Shown: one piece after another, positions 1 to 13,100 of the stretch | How the letters are laid out: every line of letters starts with the position of its first letter | How positions within the stretch are numbered: position 1 is the stretch's first letter | The notes under the pieces: generated by a model | Database searches by the model: none | What the model saw: only the letters and a program-made list of their open reading frames with translations | What the model was told of the DNA's origin: nothing | From: Epinephelus fuscoguttatus | Taxonomy: Eukaryota; Chordata; Actinopteri; Perciformes; Serranidae | DNA: 64,000 nt | Direction: 5' to 3' | NCBI RefSeq assembly: GCF_011397635.1 | Contig: NC_064773.1 | Span: 24,034,449-24,098,448 of the forward strand | Made by a program: the position numbers and the translations under genes

Positions 1-1808
1 TCAGTAGATAATTAAGTATGGTTAAAATCCCTTTAGATGCCCTTTGCAGTTTATTGGAGGCTAGTTAGGAGGATATATTTTGTCATATTTCAATTGATAT
101 GTGTTAGAGTATTACACTTTTTTAAGATATCTTGAATGAAGTCATCACACAATAATGACACTAGATTATAAATCCTCAAATGTATTTAATTTGAATGAAT
201 TATGTAGCTGTTTGCCTGGGAAACACCTGGAATCATCTCACCATGTTTTCTTATTTGAAGGAAAATATTAACACTGGAGTGCACAGCCTGTCAAATTGTA
301 TAATTTTTGCACACTGCCACTGTGTGTGTGTGCAGTAAATATTTACATGAATACTAAGCAGATATGGAAATGTAGTTACTGAAGGGGCTAACACATGCAA
401 ATAAGTCGAGATAAACAAAAGCTGGTATCAATTTCTGAAATTGTTTTTGCTGATATAATATGCGATTGCTATATACACTGACCTGAGGGCAGGAACACAC
501 ACATATTAAGCAACACACACACACATTTTACCGAGATGCTCACAAAGATTATTTTCCACCACAACCTTTAGTGGCTCTGTTTACAGTTTATTTCGACATC
601 TGGCTGCCTCAGAGAGCTGCTGATGAAATGATGGCTGCAGGGTAAATGCCACTCAACCGCGCACATATGACTGTGGATGTCTGCCGCTGTGGATCAAAGG
701 CAGCATCTGACTAATATGTCTCAAGCAGTTTGCTTTTTAATCAAGGTATTTAGCCAAAGTTCTTTATTGTTAAAGAATTAGCTACAGGGGAGTCTGCTTT
801 TTATGTCACCAGATGTATCATGAAGTTTTTAATTTATACAGAAATCTGCAGTCCATTTCCAAAAGAGAACGCATTATTTTGCACCATTAAATTGTGTTTC
901 ATTGTTTCTTTTAAATTGCCTTGTGAAGAGATATCTGTAGAAGCCAAAGTCTACACAGTATAACCACTAGATGGCAATGGAAAACAGCCCACGCCGCTCC
1001 AGCTGGACCCTGCGGTACCCAGATTAAACAGATCACTGTGAAAGCTCCTCAGATCAACCCCCTGCCACCCTTTCCCGCTTGTGGAGAAAACGAAGCCTCC
1101 TTACTCTTGATTTGACGTCTTTGTAGGAGATTATCGCCGCATCAGTTAAAGCTGTGGCCTTTATAGAAGGAAGTCCACGTGCAGGAAAAGAAACTGCTCA
1201 TCAGAGAGTTGTGTCTGCAGGGTCTCTGCAAGATGGGAATGCAGAGAAACCCACGTGATTAGATTCCTATTGTAGAAGGTCAAAATGTAACAAATGCATA
1301 ATAAGCATTGTGAAATTGCGGGGGAAAAACAGCGCTCTGAGTGTGTGCATTAGTCTAAAGCCTCTTGAACCTTGACATGCTGAGGCAATGTACAGTACAA
1401 CCCCTCTCACATTTCGCTGTCTACATTATTCATGCACGACAAGTTGTTGTTTACTGACACGCGGTCAGCGGTCAGGTTAAGCCAATCGATAGTCTGCGGC
1501 GATGCCCACACATCGTCTGACTCTCTAAAAAGTTGATCAGATTTTCCTGCCTCTTGCTTTCTTTCTGATTGTTTCTCTCCGTCTCTCTCTGACGGCCGTG
1601 CAGTCACATTTACGAATGTTATTGAATAGAAGGAAGGCAGAGACTGCGTATTTAAAGTTTCCCTCTGCATATGTGGGCTGCCTGCAGTGTGGGTTTTTGA
1701 CTTTTACTGTCGCACTGTGGGTGGACGTGGGAGGGTTTTTATTTTTTTCTTTTGTGCTTCTTAAGTAAGGTTTCATTAAAGATTGACAACTGTCTCTCCC
1801 TTTGCCAG
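1..1808. other. ppm1h intron, no exon recognised
   Basis: AT-rich intronic DNA upstream of the first exon in the window. I found no open frame with PPM1H similarity, no RNA gene and no clear transposon. The stretch at about 600-720 is compositionally complex and could be conserved non-coding DNA, but nothing in the sequence proves it. Confidence 0.6.
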
Positions 1809-1921
1809 GATGCCCAGATTGAGAGGGAGAAGCAAGTCTACAGCATCACAGGAGGGTGCACAGCTCTCACCGTGGTTTACCTGCTAGGGAAGCTATATGT
1901 TGGGAACGCAGGTGACAGCAG
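1809..1921 (+). CDS. ppm1h: ppm1h coding exon a (first in window)
   Basis: The exon starts after TTTGCCAG and ends at a GTGTGT donor in phase 2. It encodes DAQIEREKQVYSITGG and continues to NAGDSR, with the last Arg codon split AG|G across the intron. This is the PP2C core strand pair bearing the Gly-Gly-x-Thr-Ala and Asn-Ala-Gly-Asp-Ser-Arg motifs. Confidence 0.95.
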
Positions 1922-4900
1922 GTGTGTATGCTTACTTTCTCTCCACTGTTTGACAGAATCTATAAAGCAGGCAGTGATTATCACACCGCAGTAGAATCTA
2001 GAGACCCAAAGACATATGATGTCAGTACATTATGACGGTCCTCTTGCTGTTTTGGACGCTGTCCTGGCCAACCTCAGCAGGACATTGGCTGATATGGAAG
2101 AGTAGTCACCTGATCACCTGGGCCTGCCATGCTATAAAAGCTGGTCCACGTGTGCTCTGTGTCTCACTTAAGCCTTACAGCCTTATTTTGCTTTTGCACC
2201 TTCAGCACCTCCACAGCTCATCTATGCATTGCTGTCATAGCTAACATTCGTCATTTTCACACCCTATTCGTATTAGTTTGTATAAATTATGTTTGTTTTT
2301 AAGGTGTAATGTGCAGGATTTAGTGGCATCTAGTGATAAGGTTGCTGATTGCAACCAGCTGAAACTTCTCTTGTGTACAAAGCATGTTAGCGAACTATGG
2401 TGGCTGATGCAAAAACACAAATTGCCCAATCTAGAGCCAGTGTTTGGATTGTCCATTCTGGGCTAATGCTACCTGCTGCATTTAGTGATAAACGGCTCAT
2501 TCTAAGCGAACAAATACACAGCAATTCGTATTTCCATTGTTTATACGCTAATAAAAATGTAGTTATGAATATGTTATTCCATTATTGCCAATATAAGCCC
2601 CTAAATCCTAGACACTGGGATTATGCTATAGAATGCTCCAGGAATGACAGTTTTCTGTGGGCTGACGCAGAACTTAGCATCGCCCTGTTTCCCTCATCAA
2701 AGAGCCAATGGGATTTTTCCATTGGATTTTGGATTAATACCGAAAATATGCTCTGTGGCGTTTATGATACTTACTCGTTTTGTTCAGCAAGATAGTCTTC
2801 ACAAATGAACAGCACTTTCATAATCATTGAAGCCTAAATGCAATCGTCAGAAGTAAAAAGCTAATGTTAGGCTAATAAACAAACTACACTGCGGTCGCAT
2901 GACCTAAAGTCACCACCATAAGAAGATTGAAAAGCCCTGTTGTCACTGCACGGTGTGATGACGTTCGTTCTGTAGTCTCATTTAACCACTAACTGCCTTT
3001 TGTAGGACACATAGAAGCTTCAAAGTTCACGCCTGAGGTATTTACTGACATATTTTATGTCGAACAAAACGTGAAAGTCTCTTTAGCTTGTGTTAACCAC
3101 AGACCTTATTTCAGGCATCTAACCAAAAACCCATTGACTTTGAGACGAGGGAACCATGAGTGGTAAAATGCTAACTCATTTCTGGGTTTAAGGACTCATT
3201 CCTTGGGCGCTCTATAGAGACAGAGTGCAGTTAGGTCCAACCACACTAGAGGGGAAGGCCATTCGTCACTCTCTTGATATTGTATTGCGTGAAGGTGCCT
3301 CCTTTTCATTTCCGCCTGTTATCAAGCAGTAGAAAAATGTCTAAAAGCTGCTGTGTAATAGGATGCACTACCAACAGGTTATAGCCCAGAACTACCTTTT
3401 TTAAGCTGAAAAACTGAGCTCTTAATAAGAGTAAAGTGGATACAGGCAATAGGACGTGAGGCATCAGCAAGAAGAATAGGAAAACTGTGGGATCCTAACG
3501 CTCATAAATAAATTCCAGTTGCTAATTTTGCCAGACAGACTGTAGAGGTTGAAGCTAACTAAGCTATGTAATGCCTGGTTTTAATCTTTGTTAGGTAAAG
3601 TGATGATCTTAACAGGTGATTCGATAAAACAGTTGTCAATATTAAAGTATGCCACTACTGGCCTAGAGTGGGATCGTTACTCCAAGATAAACAAGGTAAA
3701 GAGATGAGGACACCAAGACAGACTGATTATATTGAGTTTGTGAATATAATATTTCTTCTCAGGTAGACATAGAGTGTTAAAATAATTGTTTGACATGCTG
3801 TAATCTAATGTTTTTAGCAAGTTACAGCCATTTTTCTTGGTGTTTCAGCCATTGGTTGTACATTATGGCAGCGATAGTTTTTCCGTTCTGGTGGACAAAT
3901 TTGCACATCCTAGGTTAGCGAAGCAATGACCCACCCTACACTCCCGATGATTGGCTAGTGCTTGTTGCCTTCATTGATTGGATTGGTTAGCCTTAGCCAA
4001 GGGGAGTGGGATTGGTTAGGGCTAGGGTGAGAATGTGAGGGTAGGCTGATCAGAGGCAGAATAAGGCAGAGTGAGGTTGGCCATTCCTTCGCTATCCTAG
4101 GATTCGCAAATTCACCTCCAGTGGGCGTGGTTTTCAGAGTGTGACACATCGCGCTCTGTCTCTATGCAGGAGTGGTCGGTTACTTTTCGTAAACACAACA
4201 CTGAAACTTCGCTCGTCCTTCACCTGCTTATACGTACACTGCAAGCTGCTATTGTAGGAAAGTTATATTTAGCTTTGTCTTGGATGCATGCTGTTATGAC
4301 CTGATCGCTACCTTTTTATTAAGTCCCAACCTCACCTGAGTGCTGTAGGGCTAAACACACACAACATCCCTAACATATCACTCACAGCAAACTAAGAAGA
4401 AAATACAGGCAGAGGGCAAAGTCTCTGCAGATAAATACACCACCACACACTTCTAGTGGGTCATATGTGATGATTGAGAGGGATTAGTGCTGTATGAGTC
4501 TAAACATTGTTTTTTAGGAAAGTCTTGCATAGGCCCCTCCTTGTCATGTTCTCTAACACATTTGTTACAACATGATGGGGCAGGAAAGTCCATTGAAATG
4601 AAAGGTTGTATGTACATTACTCTTTGTGTGTTTTCAGGGCCATCATTATCAGAAACAATGAGATCATCCCCATGTCGACAGAGTTCACACCGGAATCAGA
4701 ACGACAGCGACTGCAGTTCCTGGTAAGAAAACACTGTACCATTTCTGTTTTTATGTCTAACAACAAACAGTGTTTATGTGTCTTATTTTGAAAAGATAGC
4801 ACATACTAAAATGTGATCTAAATCTTGACAAATACATGTAGTAATTTAGTCACTCAAAGTCATGACAGTTTATTTAGTTGAACAAAGAAACTACTTTTTG

Positions 4901-7900
4901 GTGGCCACAGTTTCTCACAGTGTGTTCACACAACAAGCAACACGATCAGCAAGGCTTCTGAAGTCCATCACTTTCCCATAGAGCCGTGCCACAGGGAAAA
5001 TCAACCAATGTGAGGACACTCAGCTGTCAGCTCAGAGTAGCGGGCTGTGATCGACCATTTGAGAGTCGGTGGCAGTAAGCAGTGACGCTTCCATGTTTCC
5101 TTTTGATTGTATGAATAAATCTGGAAGATAATGTTTGGATAAATTCTCTAGTTGCCTCTTTAGTTGGAGGCAGTAGAAAGCTCACTACCAAATACTTTTT
5201 TTTCTGCCAATATTGCCTGCATAGATATATCGAGGCCCATTTTTGCCGGTAAAAGAAAAATCCGATAAAAACTCTGCCTTTTGGTGGAAAAAAGGATCCT
5301 GTAAGTCATTATGAGAAATTGTAAAAAAGTGTTGTAATATTTTTTGAGATACCAACTTAATATTTCGAGAATAGTCATCTGTCATTATTTTGAAATACTG
5401 AGTCATTGTTCTGAGTTATGAAGTCATTATTTCAACAAAGTTTCTCACTATAATGACTCTTTTTTCATCACTGGCAGAAATGGGCTACCATACCGATATC
5501 TATGTGCATTATCATATATTAAGAAAGAGCGAAGTCGAGGCTGACCAATACGTTTGAATTGTATTATCGCCGATATATCAGCATATGTGTTTGCAGGTAA
5601 TTAACAAGAAATTCCAGCACAGAAATGCCAGAGAGGTGTGCGAGTTAGATTACAAATAGTGCCTTCATTACACAGTTTGTCCACCAGAGAGCAATGACAT
5701 CTTTATTTTTCAACTGTAAAATATCCTGCTTAGTACAATTCTTTAATAGCCAAAGTTAAGGGAAGATGTAGGGGGATTTAGTGACATCTAGTGGTGAGAA
5801 TTGCAGATTGCAACCAACTGAAACTTCTACCAGTTAGAAATCTTTTTCTTTGTTCAAGAGGTTTTTACCGAGAGCCGAACTATCTGTAGAGGTCACTTCC
5901 TCTCCAAAACAAAAGGACTGGGTGATTTTAAACTGTAAAAATACTGAATAAAGCACTTTTGTGTTACAAAGAATCCATGTTTTTCTAATGCTTTCATCGT
6001 GGAGGGGCTGCTAACTACAGAGACTGACGCGAAAATGTGAATTGCCCTATCTTGAGCCAGTGTTTGGTTTGTACGTTCTGGGCTACTGTAGAAACATGGC
6101 ATTGCAACATGCCGATTACCATTGACTGCTCCCTGTTTAGATATAAACGGCTTATTATAAGGTAACGAAAACCCAGTGATTCTTATTTTCAGGTGATTAT
6201 ACACTAAAGAAAACATATTTATTATATAATATTATAGTTCTGTCAATGCATCTCCCTAAGCTCCCTAAGCTAGGCACTATCCCTATATCATCAATGGGAG
6301 CCTTCTACACTCTTCTGCACACGTCAATCACATCAGCCTCGGCCAGTATTCTATCAGAAACTGTCAACTCTCCATTTTCATATTATCAGTCTCAAAATAT
6401 GAGTCAGGTTGGAGACTGAAGTGACAAAAACCCAATGTGATGAAAGATGACTTTCATTTAATCTGCCACATATTTAGCTGCTTGACTGACTTGAAGACCA
6501 CCCCTGTGCCCTCCAGGGTTTTATGCAGCCTCACCTGTTAGGAAATGAGTTCACGCACCTGGAATTTCCCCGGAGAGTTCAGAGGAAGGAGGTGGGCAAG
6601 AGGATGCTCTACAGAGATTTCACCATGAATGGATGGTGAGTCGTCCTCTGTCTTTTCTTTATCATCTCTTTTGCACACTATTTTCACTGAGCAGACAAAG
6701 CACTTCAGGACGCCAGGTCTCAGCCATCCTGCGAATGTGTGCTTAAGATAAATGACCCGCCTTATCGCGAATCACACCTGTCAAATTATGATGTGAGATG
6801 AAAATGTTGTGGGATGGCGGACAGCCCTCTCCAGCTGCATCCACCTTTTAAATGGCACAATAATCTGAAAGAGAATACCTGAGTTGCTGCTGTGCTGGAG
6901 TCTGTCTCCACGTCTCTCTCACTGCCTTTACCACTGCTTTTACTCTCCTATACAGCGAGAGTTGAAGAGACCAGCATAGAGCTAATGAGGGAGCAGCCTG
7001 ACTTGATATGATATAATGATACAGCAGAGATGGCCCTGTATGTGCAATGTTCTGCGGGCTAGCGAGGCACCATGCTGTTCGACTCTAGCTTCAGTGGAAG
7101 CCAGTAATGAGATGTGCTTTTACTGCTACTCTCGGTCTCACTCACACTCACTCACTGATGCATACAGCCACATACAGCACTGTGTGCATTGTGATGTATA
7201 TTTCACCATAACACCACCCCTCAGGAGCAGAAATGTGCCAGCCAGGATGTGCCACTGTGTGGGCTACTGCTATGTTTCTCTTCACATCCAACCGTGGAAG
7301 CAGTTTGGAGTCTTTTTTTATTTACTGTGTCTGGGCTGGATATCATTTGAAATGTTTCAATCGGCCTGGGTCACAAAACGAGGCAGCTGGAGAATAATTT
7401 TGAGGGATCTGAGGAAGCCAGGAGATATATAATGACTCCACTTTCGGCAACTGTGGCTTGTTACCGCAAGCAGCTACATCTGAGGTACCCTTGAGCAAGG
7501 CAATGTTCACTGGAGCTCTTCAAAGGGGCTAAACCGCTGATCAAAGTTTCTCACAGCCCGAGGTGATGTCTTTAAATTGCTTGTTTTGTCCAACACATGG
7601 TCTAAAAGCAGTAAAACCTCAACAGTGAATGGGTGGCATCTATGATTAAACACTAAATGTGTGTGGCTCTGAAATGCAAAGTACGACCATCCTGAAAATG
7701 AGCATTCTGGTTTGGCAGTACTTGACAACAGTGGGAGGATAAATTAGTGCAGTGTGTGACTCAGTGTTGACGAGCAGGGATCCAACACAAAGGCACAAAG
7801 GCCAGACAGAGTTGTTGCACTCGGGTTGGGAAATCTCGCCTGCGAGATAGACAAATGGGCAGAGAGAGAGACGCAGACTGACAGACGGAGCAATCCATGG

Positions 7901-10124
7901 TCAGACGTGACGCCGTTTGAAGTTGTTGATATTCTTCACTGACTGGCGACGCCAAGTCTAATCTAGCTAGTTTAAGTACGTTCGCGTCAGCCGGCGAGTC
8001 TTTCAGTCCGACATCAAAGCTCCGTTCCTAAGTGCGTTTTCAGATCTCCTGCTTCCATTTGTGCACTTCTGAACTCGTTTTTGTGTTGTTTGCTCGTGTG
8101 TGCTAAGATCCCCTCCCCCTCGCTTTCTCTCGCTAAATTTTTCAGCAGCGAAAAACACTTGTTATAGCACTCAGGAGAGACGGTGCGATGAGACACAGAG
8201 TCAGAACCTACAAGAAGGATGGCGGTGGCTTTGTTTCTCACCTACGGGGTGTTTATTAACAAGAGTTGAGCAAGAGCAGGAACAAATGGTGGGAAAAAGG
8301 GAAGTGAATGTTGGTTGCAAAGCTGACAAACACGAGACCTAAAAAACTCACAGGCTGATATCATTAAAGGGACATTACACCGTATTTCCACATCAAGACC
8401 AGTTCATTCATCATGGATGGATGTGGGCATTGACCAGAAGGGGAAAGTCAAACAAAGATGCTATGAAGTTGCATTATGGGAAGTGTATTTTTTGGAGCTT
8501 GTCCCATACTGGAGACTGTTGCTGTGTTTAAGACCAGGATTATTATAATTAACTAAAACTAAACTAAAACCTAAAACTGCATGTGAAAAAACATTTGAGT
8601 TAACTGAAATAAGAATTAAAAAAAAATTGACTTTAGAAAAATAAAATCAATTTAAATGATATTATGTTCTTAAAATCCTGACAAAAACCTCCCATAGTAT
8701 AGTTTTTAAAAAACTAAACAAATACTGAAACTCGTAAAAACTAAACTGAAACAAGTTAACCCAGTCTGGGTTACTGGAGCTAAACTGAACTGAAACAAAA
8801 ATCTTAAACTAAATAGAAAATAAAAACTTAAAATTATATATATATTAGAAAAATATAATAAAATAAAAAAAATATAAAACTATAATAACTCAGTTCCAGA
8901 CAACTCGGAACTCAAAAATATCCGACCTCCTAAAAGAAAAAGTACAGTGGAACACCTCTTGAAGTTGAAGTTCCCATCTGTAAACTCAAATCCATCAACC
9001 CTGACTTAATGAGGAAGCAGTTGACTGTGTTCACACAACAGTGGCACGCACACATTGTAAATGTAAACCATCAACTAAAAGGCAACAGAAAGTAAATCTG
9101 CCTCTTTGAGATTACATAATTATTACTATCTTATGGGTATTTATACATAGTAGCAATTAGGAACATGCCTACGCCTTTCAGCCATTAAGTCCTTAATGGC
9201 CTTAACAGTGAGGATCTATGGTCTCCACTTCCTGTCACTGTACAAAAATGAAGCCATACACATTTATTTATTTATTTATTTATCATTATTATTGGTATCT
9301 TTTTTAATATCTTTTTCTTTGCAAGTGTGAACCTCACGTACATCTTCCCGCACTCAAACACTTCACTGTACATGTCTTAAACCTGGATAGATGTTACGGC
9401 AGCTGAAAACTTTGTACAGTGATCAAAGTGCTGCGTACTATGTGAGCTGAAGTTGAAATAAAAAATAAGTTTAAAAAAAATGAAGCCATATTATCCCCAA
9501 TACGGCTGCTGCCATCTTGAGCTGGTCATTTGAAGTCAGAGTCTCTACAGTAGCGATCTCTGCAGTATCGAGGTCCCGCCCATACATTCATCTGACCAGT
9601 GATGAGCAGCACTATTGATCGCAAACACACCGATTAGCATACACAGCTGTCAATCATGATGCCAGAGCCCCTTTTTTTATAGTGTCCAATAACTAATTAA
9701 AACCAAACTTATTAGAAAAATGAACACTTGAGCATACACTAGCATGATAACAAGTACCTAAAATGGCAGAAACCATCTATGGGAAAAATCTATTTGACAT
9801 CTACTCTGAGTTTGAGAAGTTTGGGCCACGTCCCACCCACTAAAATGGAGGGGGCGCGGTTTATGACCTATACCAGGCTTCACTTTTGGGGGAGCTGTCA
9901 TGTCGTCCATCTTTATAATACACTCTCTATTCTAACTCCTCTTAGAAGTGAGTGTGTGTGTGCGTGTGTGTGTTATTTGTGTGAGTTAGTGTTTGTGTAA
10001 CAGAAAAAGAATCATTCACTGTCTTGCTCTCTTTTTCTTTTCATCCCTCAAACACAGGGCATACAAGACCATTGAGGATGAAGATCTCAAGTTTCCACTC
10101 ATATATGGGGAAGGGAAAAAGGTA

Positions 10125-10166
<42 letters not shown>

Positions 10167-13100
10167 TGTGTGTGTGAACTCCAAGTTCTGCGCATCGACT
10201 CAGGAATTCAGAATTGCAAAGAAAATCGCTCTAACATTGTCAATCTGACACACACACACACACACACACTGCATGCCTGCCAGCCACCCAGAGAGTGGGT
10301 GAACACTTGGTCTCTGATGTGCGGCTACCACACTGTGTGCACATGTGTGTGTGTGTGTAAATGTACACCCTCACTAGAAGAGAGGAGACGGTCCATCTGT
10401 TTCACTCCAGCAGCTACATCTAACACACACACACACGCATGCGGACATTCAGACAGACACACAGCAGTCGGGAGATGACAGTCGTCTCTCTGAGAAGTGA
10501 AGTTAATCCCCACTGGGACGGCAGGGGATGAGATGAGAAGAAGAAAAACCGAAAATGAAAACACTCCACCAAATAAATTGCACAAAACGCTTCAAAATTT
10601 CAGTCGTGTCAGTTTTGTTTCATATTTTGGGTTTGATGCAAAGACAGACATAACGAGAGTCTCCATCAGAAAGGAAGGCAGCATCTGGCGACCACACAGT
10701 GCCAGTGTTGTCTGATGAATCGCTTTTGGATTCAAAGAACGGACAAAACTAGTTTTCACGCAGGGATGAAAGAGAAGAAAACTAAAGAGAATTTGATAAT
10801 TAATAGAAGAAACAGAAAACTTTTTTCAGCTCACTTATAAGATTTTACAGGCGTCTGAACAGTTTCACATATTGTCATATTTGTTTGTTAAATGCAGCAC
10901 CAAATATATTTACATTTAATGCACCAAAATGCACAGCTACACTGCAACAGACTGTACTGTGAGCAATTACCAGCTCCGCCGCCCACGTATGTTGTAAATT
11001 CCGACAGGGAGGAGGTGACAGGGTGAAACACTGCCATCGTGATTACTGTCAGTCAATATGGGAACATCCATATGTTCATTAACGGCTAACTGACAAACAC
11101 CAGAGTTTCTGACAGAGACGCTTTGTGAAAAAATAAATAAATAAAAACAGGTAAGAAAGTGAAACTAAAGCAGTTTGTGTTTTGCAGGCACGAGTGTTGG
11201 CCACCATCGGTGTGACCCGCGGGCTCGGTGACCATGACCTCAAAGTTCACGACTCCAACATCTACATCAAGCCGTTCCTGTCATGTTGCCCTGAGGTAAG
11301 AGTCAATGCTGCAGATAGCTTAATTCAGCCATTAACTAGTCCATACCCATTGAGTGCACAGTTGCCCACGTACAGTTCCACATGGTGTGTGTTTGGGATA
11401 CAGGTCATAGGAAATTGCAGATTAAATAGTCAACTGAACCCATTAAGAAGAGCAATGTATTCAGACAGAGTTTTTGTGAATTTGATAGTACAATTGCTTT
11501 ATTGAAAGTACAGTAGTACCATTGCCAATAGTGGGATAGTTAGTGGGCTTAGTAGTTGAGGTAGCACGTTGAAAGGCAGATAGTTAAAGTCATTGCCTTA
11601 TAGAAGCTCAGTTTTAGTAAGTTTTCCAACTTTTGCCAAGAGGGAGCTTTTGATATTGGTCCCTAGATTATGTTCACCGAGTTTCATGCAGATCGTGAAC
11701 TTCCTAGGAAGAGATCAATTTTAAGTGTTTTTCGAAAAATTCTAAATGGCGGATAATCTATATAACCGGAAGTTATGGGTTCCTCATGAGGAGAGGCATC
11801 TCTGTGCAAAGTTTCATGTCTCTACGACATACGGGGCATGAGATATGCCCATTCAAAGTTTGCAATTTCAGTCGGTTGTTATAGCGCCCCCCTTTGGCCA
11901 ATTGATATAATATTGCTTCATTCACATCCTCCCATGACCCTCTACCACTGTACCAAATTTCACATGGATTGACCAAGTCAGTGAGGAGAAAAACGTAGAA
12001 CAGACACACCCACAGACAGATAGAGTTTCCGTCATTATATAATAAGATGACTTGAAAGGAAGGTCCAACTGAAGTTAAATTTGCTTTTTTCTGTGCTACA
12101 TCTTAAATATCTGCTCTGCGTTCAGAAACCAAAAGAGAGAAATGTATATTTTTTGGTTTCATGATGGCTTTCCCTAATTTTGCATTGCATGTCTACATAA
12201 ATGGAAAGCTTATGTCAATACATAAGACATACATGCATGTAAACGTACCTGCTAATGTCACTTTGGTTGGGTTAGATGCTGTCGTGGTTGCTACTCTTAT
12301 ATACCACTAACATGACACTGTCTGCCAGTGACATGTAGCCACAGTGCAAGTGTGATTATTTTGCCTCTCGTTCCCTGGTTCCCTGTGGTGTAATGCTGCG
12401 TTAAATTTAACTCAGAGGTTTGGACATCGAACCCGAGTTGACTGCGTTCCAGTACAAGTCAGAAAACCAAGATGTTGTCAGCAATACCAATTGATAACAA
12501 CACATTACACTGTATTTTGCACATACAAACACCGTAGAATGAGAATGAGTGAAAGGATGTTCAGGGTGACTGAAAGGAACAGATCAGTGCTGAGGAAAGG
12601 AAGTGAGGTAAGTAAGGAAAAGAAGTGTCAAAATAAAGGAAAATAGGAATCTTTACTACAGTGTGTGTGACCCCCCCCTTTTATTTTATTTATGGTGATA
12701 CATAAATAAAATAAAAGTGCTAATAAACAGTATATTACCACAGCTCTCACTACTGTTAATGCATGGAGCAGCCATATTGGATTCTGAGGTTGGGGTTGGT
12801 GAGGTTCCTCCAGCTTCCAGAGTTGGAAATCCAAATTCGGAGTTAGAGCTCTGATTGGGCCCAAAATATCAGGCATGACTCTACATGAACCCACACCGAA
12901 ACTGTGGGTTCAAGAGGGGTCCTGAGCCCGAGCTATGGCGGCAGTTTTGGGACCAAGTCCGATTAAAACCTGATTTTTTTTAATGTAAAAAAATATATAT
13001 TGTATTCTATATATTCATTTTCGGTCACTCCCCAGCACACGCTCCATCACTCTCCCCCAGTTCTCCACTATATTGATACATTGTTCCGCCACTTTCCCTT

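Noticed and set aside
2397..2795. 132-codon plus-strand frame
   Set aside because: Runs through a dispersed fish repeat within a ppm1h intron.
9993..10478. 161-codon frame containing ppm1h exon d
   Set aside because: Only the exon part is real; the rest reads through TG and CA microsatellites.
11554..11570. TTGAGGTAGCACG resembling a let-7 seed on the plus strand
   Set aside because: Only the first bases match and no pairing arm is present nearby.
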